NCBI GenBank assembly: GCA_036362985.1
Contig: JAYGXS010000004.1
Location: forward strand, 71,292,559 to 71,356,558
Direction of reading: 5' to 3'
Source: Ligula intestinalis
Taxonomy: Eukaryota; Platyhelminthes; Cestoda; Diphyllobothriidea; Diphyllobothriidae
DNA length: 64,000 nucleotides
Shown here: piece after piece, positions 49,685 to 64,000 of the stretch
Layout: each line of letters starts with the position of its first letter
Numbering within the stretch: position 1 is the stretch's first letter
The notes under the pieces: model-generated
Told to the model about the DNA's origin: nothing
The model's input: only the letters and a program-made list of their open reading frames with translations
Databases searched by the model: none
Made by a program: the position numbers and the translations under genes

Positions 49685-51534
49685 AAGTAGATTGCATATT
49701 TGATGCAAAGTTGGGGATTGAAGGATTAAACGCACACATGAGGTCGTTAGGGTAGTTCATTGGGTTGAATTGGGACGCAAAATGTTGTTTACTAGAATTA
49801 AATGACGTTCAGATCAGAATAATGGGAGAATATATAGGCGAAAATGGATAAAATCCAGCGTTTGTTGATATCCGAGGAATTTCCTATGCTAGTAAACGCT
49901 GCGGAAAAGAGCTTCTTGCGTTTGCATGTTGCACTATAAACGAACATTTATGTAGAGCAGAAACTTTTTAATTTGATCTGTTCACAAAAAGGAAAATTTT
50001 GTTTTGCGTCCATGAAATTGAGGTAACTGTAATTATAGTTTGCAAATCTGCCAAGTTTTGGGCCATAAAATTGAGTAATAAACTTTTGAAGTTGTTCTTT
50101 CCATTGCTCCATATTAAATTTATATTTTATAGTTGAGGGGTTACAGGCAAGGAATTCGTTTGAGAAGTTTATTAGTATATGGCAACCAAATTAATTGTAC
50201 AATCGATATGAAGTTCGAGACGGTTAACATAACAAACATTTGAGAGAGTTGTCACGGGACATTGTGGAACAGTTCTTTCAAAAATCGCCATTGATATTAT
50301 TGCCACTATACTTTGTATTTTTTATTGTAGAACTTAGTCTAGAAGTAACTAAATATGCTCAAAGCTGTTCGTATAGACAAAACAAGAAGCTCTTTTATTT
50401 ATAACAGAAGAGAAAACCCTAATTGTTAGGGAAATCAATCCACTGGCCAAAATTGCACATTCTGACCTTGACTTTATTATCAACGAAATTGAAGTACGCA
50501 GACATCAGACGCCAAAATATATAAGTAAAGCTTTTTTTGAAGAGTTAACTTTTTGTAGAATTCTTCGAAATCAATCTTGAGTGTATGTTTTCGCGACTTT
50601 TGTAGTAGACGTTCATTTTTCTCGGCAATGAGTTCACATGATTGGGTGGTTCTGAAACTATGACACTCAAAGACAGCTGCATGAGAAAAATGTTAAAAAG
50701 CTGTTTTTTTATGTAAGAGCTTTCAAGATACATCTTATTTTAAAGGTTTTGGTAAGCATATAGAATATACTCATTATTTATGGTCAATTGACTAAAGCCA
50801 GTGAATATCGTAAAGTCTTGATTAAAATTTAATGGAAGATCTGAACCTCTTCGTAATAGAAATATCGAAATAATAACAAAAAATATGGCGGAAGGCAATA
50901 TCTTTAAGCGTACAAAAATGGTACGTTTACAATTGTTCCCGACAATTCTATTTAAATTAATTAGTCACTGACCGGCATGTCCGCAAGTGAGCTTCAGCAA
51001 TAAATTACTCCTGTGATCACCCAAAGGGGCATCTGAAGTGAAAACGTGATTGCCTTAGTCCAACATAAGTCAAGCGATGCATAAACGAAAGAAAGAGCAA
51101 GCAGTTCTCGCGAAAACATGTTAGAATACATACTCGAAATTTAGGCTCTTTGGTAACAGCCATGCACTATATTGCACAAAATATGGAAGCATATTTATGC
51201 AAAAATTTGACGAATTGATTATTTTCCAACGTAATTTTACTTGTGCTGCTTTATTTACTCAATGGTTTTTTTATGAACGGGCTTCCTCTACATGTAAAAT
51301 TTAAGTTTACCTAGTACGCCCGATTTCCACTTTTTCGGAATTTTCCACTTTGTTAAATAAGCTGGTGTTTCTACGAAACATTATATTCCTTCATCCATCA
51401 TAATATGCCATATTTTGAAGGACGATCATAACTTTATTGTTGTAAGACCTTGGGGGCCTCAGCTTGGGCTACGTTTGAGTAAGAGGGAGTTCCTTTTAAC
51501 AATAGTAGGATTGCATGAGATAGTCCATCTACTG
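49685..51534 (+). mobile_element. 1.85 kb TIR element, copy 2
   Basis: Direct counterpart of 10762-12614 over its whole length. The left end is TA then AAGTAGATTGCATAT (first base changed from C). The right end is CCATCTACTG then TA. The copies differ by substitutions and a few small indels spread evenly, as expected for two independent insertions of one family rather than a recent segmental duplication, because flanks do not match. No transposase is recognised. Confidence 0.7.
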
Positions 51535-51619
51535 TAATTTTATGTTATAAAAAGCATTCCAATAGCAACATTTCAATTATATGTTTGTTTTTAATTAGTA
51601 CCTCCTAAAGCTTTATCAT

Positions 51620-51800
51620 TATGTGAATTGCAAGTCACCTCTACCGAAACCTTATGGTACTAGGCTACGCGCCCCTGTAAAATTCTTCCTAATTCAGGCA
51701 TGGAATGCTCTGCACACGGACATTAATGGGTTCCCAACGGTTGACACGTTTAAGATAAAGTTAGACCAGTTTAGCCACTTCGTCCTGAAAGTAACTCTAG
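51620..51800 (+). pseudogene. LINE RT C-terminal fragment
   Basis: The plus strand reads TRLRAPVKFFLIQAWNALH then INGFPTVDTFKIKLDQF. This matches the common ending of CR1/Jockey-type proteins (FF..R...AWN.LP...V..FK..LD). It is 5'-truncated. Opposite in orientation to the LINE at 48.5-49.7 kb. Confidence 0.7.
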
Positions 51801-51899
51801 GCTATGCCACAGGAAAGCATTTGGTTAGAATAACTCCCTTCACTGTGGAGCATTGTGGGCACTCTGTTTCGTCACCTGGTCGGTAGACTAGGTAACCAG

Positions 51900-53690
51900 T
51901 AGGGGTAAACGATAGGCACATCTCCGGCACTCGGTGACGTTCTTGCGACCTCCGCCATCCTCTCCTCGTGTGACTAAAACCACAACGGTCTCCCTCTGAC
52001 ATGCTTCAAACACTCCCAGCATCAGGCCGTCCGATTTGAATACACTCTTCCCCCTACCACAGGCGACAATTTCTTTCCTTAAAATCCCTTAAATGGCATT
52101 GATCCCCTAGAATTTCCGAACAATACCTAAGGAGTTTTTTTAACTTTCGGCCCTTTTTTACATAGTTTCATGCGCTGGCAACTCCAGTCTTTTGAAATAT
52201 TCTGCTGAACCAATGCAGTGCATGGCTGATCTGTGTGAGTTCAAAGGTACTAACCTACATTTCCATAAAAAAGCCTGACCTGAATTAATGATTTCGTTTG
52301 CCACATTTATTTTGTTCTCATGAATTCCTCCGTATTCTCTGTTTGGATAGACAAACGAATAAATACACTGTCAAGGTGGACGAAAGCGCGATGACTGCGA
52401 TAGCATCTTATTATTCACGTGCGATTAAGTGCTATCAAAAAACCTTTATAAACTCAAGCTCAGAAGATGGCAAAGGTCCCTCCTCAACAGGGCATAGTGT
52501 CAAAGGAAGCTATATGATAACCAGTTGTTCGAAAAATTTAGTAACATAAGTCCACAAAACACGTCCCACCATTAGTAGAGCGCATTTGAAACACACCTGT
52601 TGGCTTCATACGAGTTAGATTCAAGCAACGAGTGCAGATCCCACCCTCCCGCACCACATCGCAGTCAATTACTTTGCCCTATATGACTTCACTTTATGCA
52701 TAACCGGAATTACCTCCGACGTGTAACATGCAATAACGCGTACATGGCATGCGAACCATTTAATTCGACGTAATCTGAACAAAGATGTAAAAGCTGGTCC
52801 CTGTGTGACATCCATAGTTGGTCGACTTTTATTCTTAAACTACAGGACACACACACCGATTCTTGCTTATTCTTACTTTATCCTCCAAATAGTACACGAC
52901 AGTTTATGGAGGAGGAAGAGCGATATGTATCGGGCCAGTCCGTCCGATTACAAATTACTGTGTAGTTCCCCGCTGATGAACCCAAATTATCGGAAGGACG
53001 GAATCGTATTTGTTAGGGATGACCAAATTTTCAATCAGTCGGCCATCCACTTCCGTATGATATTGAGTGGTTTTTTGTTGCGGGATTGCGATTCGACCAC
53101 AATGTGACTAAAAACATATGCCACTTGCTTGACTTTAGTTCTAGAGACTATCAGATGTTTAGTACCTTTGCGGCACTTTTAGTAACTTCGTCTGAAAATG
53201 ATCACTCAGGAGCGCTGGAGCGTCGGAGCGATGAAGGTATGCTTCCTTCATTCAATTTAATAGGCCAATATCGGGATACATTACGGTTTTATTAAATGGG
53301 CTTTAGCCAAAATATTACGCAAATTCTTGCCAGCTCAAAGGACAAAACTGTGTGAATTGGTTGGATGTGGATTCACATGTCCTGGACAAGAAATTTTTAA
53401 GGCCTATTTTGCATAAATACCTCAATATACACGCACAGAAGGGCTCATAGACACAACTTCCGATGACAAGAAGTGCTTAAGAGCATCGGATAGAGCCAGA
53501 TTCCCTATATACGTTCGTTGACAGAAAAAGCACCACTCTGCTCCGAACTATGGATCAAGGATTATGGATACCTTCATACTTAAGAGAGCGAAAATCGGCT
53601 CAGCTAAAACGGAGACTGATGTTACACTGTTTGCGCGCGACTTTTGACGAACCAGGCGGGTCTTTTGAACAGTCATCTAAATAACGAAAA
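51900..53690. other. Upstream flank of PSMC2, no gene recognised
   Basis: Several ORFs of 60-100 codons (for example 52805-53107) show no recognisable family. The PSMC2 promoter and 5' UTR should lie within the last few hundred bases; no clear TATA box could be assigned. Confidence 0.4.
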
Positions 53691-53700
53691 CTGAGTCAAG

Positions 53701-57960
<4,260 letters not shown>

Positions 57961-59485
57961 TCAACTAATTATTTTGTCGTCATTTGTGATGGGAAGATAT
58001 TTCCCAATGCTCCCTGTCTTTTCAAAAGAAAAACCTGTTTTAATATAGTTTTCGTTCTCTTATCCGGTCGTGCGTCTCTTGCATACCTTGAGGTCTTGAA
58101 CTATAATCAAAGGTGTTTAGTGGAGACATTTCATATTTCCCTTTGGCGATACCCACTTAAGCATCGGTTTTCCAAGAGTTTTAAAGCCAAGAGTGCGAGG
58201 ACGATGGAGTCTTTGTAAACAACACTTGATAAATTGGCAAAGCGGTTGTCTCACTTGCCTTCCTGTCACTGAAGCATTGACCAACTCTCTTGCCAAACCT
58301 GACTGCATCGCTATGCACTTGATCCATCGGTGCTATCGAGGCACTGGGGATGCCGACCGAAATAAGTTGTAGCCAAGGGGGAGGGACGTGGATCCGGTTT
58401 CACGAACATGTGCCTTTGCAAACAATTTTTTGTGGACCGACTGCTCGCACCTAATGCAGACCGTGATATTCCCTTTCAAGCAACTGGTGTGGTTTGCAAA
58501 CTTTAGAAGTCGATGTGCTATGGTTACTCTGCCCTCAATAATTGAACTTTTTTCCGAACGGTTCTACATCAGGGATGTAACAAATATCTTTCGGGAAACA
58601 AATATCCTTGTCTGAAGTTTCGGGTTTGCCCGTTCTCACAAATTAAAAAGTGCAGGTTTGCATTGCCCGTTGTCCTTGCGCTCTTTAGGTTACGGCCAAC
58701 GGGGTGACACTAGACGAAAGGTTACTGGACTGGGTTTCGGTGTGAAATGGCTCGTCTGCTGCCCAAAAACTGGGGCATAGAGCCACTCCGGGGACGAAGA
58801 AAACCGAGGGTTGCGGCTTCGGTGACTCGCTAGAGGCGGGCGACTGTGTACGCAGCCGCTATATTCTCGCTAAATTTTAAGCGGCCGCCTACAATCAAAA
58901 CTGTTTAATGTTCGGATTAGGCCCCTCAAATAGCCTGTAATCTGGCAGTACGTATAAATATCAGTTTATTGGGAGGAAGGTAAGCAAATGCCTTTGAGCT
59001 TCTAGGGGGAACCACAGCAGACGCGTCTTCGATCGCGTTCCCACCCGCCCTCACGGTGGCCAAGGTCTGTTACACCAAACCTCCCTGCGGTGGATCGATC
59101 TTTCCTCCTCTACATCTCTGTTTTTGACGACGGAGCAGCCCCTCCCGACCACGCTGTTCCGACTTCCCCTCCTCCACACCGCCAGGATTGAGGCCCACCT
59201 GGCGGGGCTCCTGCTCCAATAAAGGCTACTAGCCAGCCAGCTCCGTAGTGATGACAACGTGGGTAAACATGAATGGACACAAGGAGAAATTGAAAAAATA
59301 CTTCAATTACTTGCAAGCGATGAGCGAAAAGCTGGTGGAGTCAAAATAGTAATAAAATATGACTACTAGCTTGGCACGAATAGTATGATAAGTATGTATA
59401 GTACTCCGCCTCGTGAGTCAGATTTACACCGATGACAAAATGTTTGGTGCACGCCCAGTTTGGTCTTAAATGTGGTCACACAGTT
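57961..59485. other. 3' flank of PSMC2, no other gene
   Basis: A TTTTAATATAG segment about 80 bp after the stop may serve as a variant polyadenylation signal; no AATAAA is close. The interval 59030-59230 is GC-rich and ends in CCAATAAAGGC, perhaps another LTR-like unit. No coding motif was seen. Confidence 0.4.
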
Positions 59486-59489
59486 GGAG

Positions 59490-59795
59490 AGGAAAACCTC
59501 TTCGGGGGAAAGCATTCAACGTTGCAACCACTCTGTTACTGAGGAAGAATTTGCGTGCATTGATCCTTGTTTTGCCGGGACTTAATTTACGGGAATGACC
59601 GCACAAAGTGGGTGTGTTGGCTTGGGTAAAAAAATCATCGGGAACAAAACAACCCTCCAGCCTCTACAGAATACGGTAGGATAGTGTGAGATCCCTGTGT
59701 AGTTGCTTATAAGAAGGAGGGCATGAGTTGAAAGTTGACAGTCTGCCTTCATAGGGCGGTGTTCCCATACCTTGAACCATTTTTGCCCGCGTCTG
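59490..59795 (-). pseudogene. CR1-like LINE 3' fragment
   Basis: One frame with a single stop reads AKMVQGMGTPPYEGRL, STFNSCPPSYKQLHRDLTL, SYRIL, stop, RLEGCFVPDDFF, LCGHSRKL, ARKFFLSNRVVATLNA. It aligns collinearly with the C-terminal 110 residues of the intact CR1 (PYETRLSNLNLFPLRYRQL, GHSLKLKV, ARKHFFSKRVV). Sequence divergence shows a different subfamily or an older insertion. Confidence 0.85.
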
Positions 59796-59854
59796 GATCT
59801 ACTTAATATTTCCCACAGATCGAGCTGCCCTTCATTCTGCTTTGCACGGGCCTT

Positions 59855-60505
59855 AGACGAGCCGGTAGGGGTACCTCGTGGGGCCGCCTGTGGAGCGTGC
59901 CCAGCGCGCTCCTCCGTTTTTCATGCTCGTGATTTTATAGAAGAGGACGGGTGAGGCATGTCAGGGAACAATTTAGATCGCAATTATTCTGTAAAATAAA
60001 AAAATTACGAAGGTAAGTTGGGGTGCGTACACAAACTTCGGGCGGGGACACTGAAACATGCTTTAATATCATCGCTCAACTCCCCCCACCGGACCAACGG
60101 CGAGCGCGTTTATGTCGGGGGAGTGTGCCCACACTTCGGGCGAGGTCACTGAGGTACATTTTCTATTGGCACCATCAACACCAACTAGAAATAGAGTAAC
60201 GCAGTACAAAAGTGGGAAGTCTGTGGAAATTACCCTACTTAAAATTTGTAAGTAAGCAATTATTCCCGTGGTTAATGTACCAGGCCAATTTTGCTTAATA
60301 TACTGACTAAAGCGGTTTTTGTACGCGGCGGCCTTCCGAGGACCACTCTGCAGTTCAATGCCAGCACCAAATCCCTGCTGGATCGACGGATGGCGTGTAA
60401 AAAACTGGAAGATTATGGATACTTCAACCTACTTAAAAAATAAATAGACGGCTATAATACATAAGGACCTTTCGAAGACCTCACTTGGAATCCCTACCGA
60501 CGAGC
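59855..60505 (+). repeat. 650-bp direct repeat K, copy 1
   Basis: Matches 61655-62270. Shared: GGGGCCGCCTG, GGCATGTCAGGGAACAA, CTGTAAAATAAAAAA, TACTTAAAATTTGTAAGTAA, GACCACTCTGCAGTTCAATG and GTGTAAAAAACTGGAAGATT. No ORF is conserved between copies. It begins right after the CR1-like fragment. Confidence 0.75.
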
Positions 60506-60509
60506 CAGG

Positions 60510-61650
60510 TAATAGATTGATCTTAAAAGTGAACACTTTATTGTGGACTTTGAAAGTGAACTTTGGACTTTAAATGACGATGTGGTCTCAGATTAACAAC
60601 AAACTTCAAAATTACTTTTCCATTTTTAGTGAAAAACTTTTTATTTTGGAAAAAAATCGTCCGCACTCATGTAGGAAACTCGGAAACCCACCAATGTGAC
60701 AAATGATCAAGAAAAGACCACGCTTCATCCCCATTGTTGAACTGCTGCCGAGCTCGAGCATGCAGAACTTGTGGATATAAGGCTCTGTGAAATGCGCGGT
60801 CGTTTGCTCAAACTATCCGTAATTGTAGTGACATCTAATTTTCCTAGTATCTTGAATATCTGTCTGCCTTTATTTCGTCAGTAGCCAGGTGCCTGCAGGT
60901 TTCCTACAGAAAAAAATTTAAATCCAGACATCACAGACTTGCAATAAAAAAATGTTTGCAACTATCGTACCAGAGACCAGAGCTATAATTTCAGCAGTAG
61001 TGTATCATGCCTTATGGGTTGGGTATTGATGAAGGAACAACAAACGAATCTTTGAGGATATTCGCCTCTATAGCACAGGACGCAGAGAAAACTTCAGGAA
61101 ATCAGCGCTGGTAGGAATGCAGTTGAACCGATAATTAAAGCAAAAAATTAAATGTGAAGGCACCAGAGAGCAGCGCCAGTATACCGAATAGTTATCTAGG
61201 GACTAGGGATAAACGATAAGTCACTCAAAAAGATAAAACATAAGTTACAAGAGTAAAGGACAGAATTTGAAAGGTATCTTCAACAAAATTTCACCTTGCA
61301 TCTATTGTGTTTCTGTTATGTTTTCTATGGAGATTATTGCGAAACGGTATTTTAGTAAAAACAAATACTCATCTGCGCTTCAAAAGTTCTTTGCTTTTAC
61401 TGCTGGTTTCCACAAACTTATCCATTTTTGAGCGATGGACAGGCTTCTCCTGTGGCACCAAAGCATCCTAATCGACTGCTATCAAACTGTTATCTTTGGC
61501 GACCAGTAGTTGGTAGAGGTTTCGGGTGGGTGTGGTGCTCCTCAGATCTCCAGTTCTGGTTCGATTCTGGCCAGGTAAGTCAAGCCTGCGTCAAGGTTTG
61601 TGGATTGGGGGTTCACCATGCTTGACGATTAGATCAAGAGTTAGAGCGTC
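60510..61650. other. Spacer between repeat K copies
   Basis: AT-rich sequence of about 1.1 kb with no recognised gene or repeat. Confidence 0.4.
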
Positions 61651-61654
61651 ATTG

Positions 61655-62270
61655 GAAGTTATGCCGGTAGGGATTCCTTGTGGGGCCGCCTGGGGAATGT
61701 GTGAAGCGCGCCCCTCAGGCTCATGGGCACCTGATTTTGTGGAAGACGACGGGCGGGGCATGTCAGGGAACAAATAAGATTGCAATATTTCTGTAAAATA
61801 AAAAAGTTACGAGGACAAGTTGGGTCGCGTACTCAAACCTTGGGAGAAGACACTGAAATTGGCTATAATATCATCGCTAACCCCCGCCCGACCAAAGTCG
61901 AACGCGTGTATGTAGGGGGAGTGTACCCTAACCTCAGGCGTGGTCATTGAGATAAATTTTCTAGTGGAACCACCAACACCAACTAAAAAAGGTTTACGCA
62001 GTACAAAAGTGGGAATATTGTGGAAATCACCCTACTTAAAATTTGTAAGTAAGCAGTTACTTCGCTTAGTATACCGACTTAAATGGTTATGGTAGGCAGT
62101 GACCTTCAGTGGACCACTCTGCAGTTCAATGCCATCATCAAATCTCTGCTAGGCCGACGGATGACGTGTAAAAAACTGGAAGATTATGGACAACTAAACT
62201 TACTTAAAACGTTTGAGTAGGTGACAAAAACACATAAGAACCTTTCGAACACCCCACAAGGAAACCCTAC
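61655..62270 (+). repeat. 650-bp direct repeat K, copy 2
   Basis: Same orientation as copy 1, 1.8 kb downstream, with evenly spread substitutions and small indels. Could be a local duplication or two insertions of one element; no target duplication was identified. Confidence 0.75.
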
Positions 62271-62374
62271 CGTTATGCCTACTAAGAGCGTTTATAGGCA
62301 AACTTGAACCGATTCTAGAAGTGTTTGAATTTTTGACTTTTTTCCATCTAACGCGAACAAGTGTAACTCTGTAG

Positions 62375-62790
62375 GGGTCTAAGTAGTGGGTGTTCTCGGA
62401 TCACTACAATCATCAGGCCAAATCCCAGGCTGGAAGTTACAAGGCAGAAGTCGCCAAAAGGAGTGGTTTATCGTATACAGAACTCCCAATTGCAGTCTCA
62501 GGTGGCAGTGGCTACTGGCAAAGCTAGGCCTGGTCCTGACTGCGTCCAGCCAGGCCTGTGAGCGTCGACCGTGTGTTGTGTGGGGTGATGACAGTTGCTT
62601 TTACATGACTGTGAAGCGAACTCAAGTTTTCTGTCGTTGGTGTGTTGCAATTGCCCGAGCGGATGTTGCCTGTAGAGGTCTTTTCTGCATCGACCGAGGG
62701 GTCGTGTATTTCAAGTGGTCCCTAGGCAGGCGTACTTATTTGGACGCCCCTGTATGCGCAGGTGTGCGCGCATGTGTAGGTGTGTGTGTG
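62375..62790 (-). repeat. LTR-like repeat G, copy 5
   Basis: The minus-strand 3' end is at TCTGTAGGGGTCTAAGTAG. The unit contains the inverted signal (GTGGTTTATCGTATACAGAAC on the plus strand) and GGACGCCCCTGTATGCGC near its far end. The first 200 bp align with 23395-23600. A (TG)n run at 62775-62800 borders it. Confidence 0.6.
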
Positions 62791-62814
62791 TGTATGTGCT
62801 GCAAGGTAAGTTGA

Positions 62815-63015
62815 GATTTTGCTCTCATTGTTCTTTTCGATACTTCATTTCCTCCCCTCTCTCTCGGCCTGCCTGCGTTCTCCCCTCGCCTCCTCTCCCT
62901 ATCTTCCTCTTTCCCTTTTTCTATTTTTCCCCTTCGTCCTTTCCCCTCCTCCTTCTTCCTCTTTTTCTTCTACTCCATCTTCCTTCTACTCTTCTTCTTC
63001 TTCTTTTCTTTTTCG
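62815..63015 (+). repeat. Polypyrimidine tract, about 200 bp
   Basis: The plus strand is almost purely C and T (TCCCCTCTCTCTCGGCC, CCTCCTTCTTCCTC, TCTTCTTCTTCTTTTC). The ORFs here are low-complexity Ser/Leu/Phe and not coding. Candidate triplex or H-DNA forming sequence by composition. Confidence 0.75.
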
Positions 63016-63229
63016 TCTTCTGCACATCCACAATTGCAAAGTTCCCCAATTGTCTCTTGCTCTCCTTTCAGCCTCGCCCACGGATGCCGACCGGCAACGG
63101 AGCATGGGTAGTGCCTTTCAGTCGTTGACTGACTGGCTACCCCTCTCAGGAGGGTGTTGGCCCAGGCTTCATGCAGGGCTGCTCTCACCCTTCTGAGATC
63201 CAATGGTCCGTATGCACATGCAATGCCAG

Positions 63230-63985
63230 TCTTCAGCCAACCACGGTCCCTGCGGCCTGGAAGGCGCTGGCACTTTCTCTCACTCCTGATTCCCTGTTGG
63301 TGACTGCGCTCGCGCTCCCACTGGGTTTAAGGCCCCACTGCGGGTGCTCGAAAAGCTAGGCGGTCACTATGCGGTGGGGGAGAGAGTGAGGTCGACCTCG
63401 GCGCGATTCTTCCCTCACTATAATAAATCTGAATGCGTCTGAATCTATCACGGTGCGCTAAAAGCCGTGGCTTGGAGGGTCTGCCAACTGACGGGAAAAC
63501 TCGGACCCCCTACATAGCTGCTCCTTCTATACGCGTGTGTCTGTGCGTGCGTACGGGAGGAGAGGGAGGACTGACAGTCAGAAAGCAATGGCTCCCTCTT
63601 AATGTGGCCTTTATGGTGCTCCCGCGCTGTCGGGAGCATACCTACCGAGATGGCTGTGTCAAGCGTGCGCATGCTGAGTGTTTATCGCGCCAGCCATCTA
63701 AACCCTCCCTCATCCCCGGTCTTATTGACTTTGTCATTACACCGGAAACGGAGGTGGGAGTGGCGAGCAAGTGGGTAGATTCTGTGCAAGTCTGCTTAAA
63801 CTCCTGTTGTCTCTCGCACAAGTTCTCTGCGTTGCTCCTGCTTGCTGTCGCTTACGTATTGCTTGCCCAGCTCACCTTTGTGTCAGTTGCGGCTTGCTTC
63901 AGCGTTTGCTGTGGCCTGTTGGAGCGCGTGGTGCCCATCGTCGAAATCGACGGGGGAACTGTCGTGTGTGTGTGTGTGTGGGGGG
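63230..63985 (+). repeat. Dispersed repeat F, copy 2
   Basis: Counterpart of 18485-19215, ending in CATCGTCGAAATCGACGG, GGAACTGTCGTG and a (TG)n/(G)n run at the window edge. The fixed end with a TG run suggests a defined element boundary. Confidence 0.7.
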
Positions 63986-64000
63986 GGGGTATGGGGTGTC

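Noticed and set aside
62386..63196. ORFs of 125-142 codons near the right end
   Set aside because: They cover an inverted LTR-like repeat and a polypyrimidine tract; the translations are low-complexity Ser/Leu/Phe.

Overview
The window is nuclear DNA of an intron-containing animal, most likely a parasitic flatworm and probably a large-genome diphyllobothriid-type tapeworm. The grounds are: two metazoan housekeeping genes, 30-37 bp micro-introns in one of them, several Penelope-like element (PLE) families with GIY-YIG endonucleases, CR1-clade LINEs, and very little unique coding sequence. The species assignment is inference. No bacterial operons, CRISPR arrays, rRNA or convincing tRNA genes were seen.

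Two host genes can be reconstructed exon by exon. A Vps24/CHMP3 gene (ESCRT-III) lies on the minus strand, with two coding exons (43740-43390 and 38997-38662) separated by a 4.4 kb repeat-filled intron. A PSMC2/Rpt1 gene (26S proteasome ATPase) lies on the plus strand at 53701-57960, with nine exons and eight introns, six of them only 30-37 bp. Both reconstructions give full-length proteins (228 and 434 residues) close to the human sizes.

Almost everything else is mobile-element sequence. 1-5.5 kb: a decayed PLE between inverted arms, plus LTR-like and ribozyme-bearing repeats. 6.8-10.4 kb: two PLE 3' ends, one split by a 2.25 kb hAT element that has an 8-bp target duplication and itself carries an LTR-like repeat. 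10.8-12.6 kb and 49.7-51.5 kb: two copies of one 1.85 kb TIR element. 14.9-18.4 kb: a decayed CR1 with another LINE tail inside it. 20.2-22.7 kb: two PLEs side by side, each with inverted ends. 25.0-28.2 kb: a CR1 with an uninterrupted endonuclease/reverse transcriptase ORF. 29.2-30.9 kb: a nearly intact PLE. 34-37 kb: a further PLE fragment and ribozyme-like repeats. 59.5-64 kb: a LINE fragment and large direct repeats.

The most notable pattern is the density of hammerhead-ribozyme-like cores: CTGANGA, a short hairpin, then GAAA. They occur on the coding strand downstream of PLE ORFs, in inverted pairs flanking PLE bodies, and in small stand-alone repeats. At least three unrelated sequence families are represented. 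Hammerhead motifs in PLE terminal repeats are established; the paired inverted arrangement and the small stand-alone family here deserve follow-up. All similarity statements are from reading the sequence by eye; no alignment or folding was computed.
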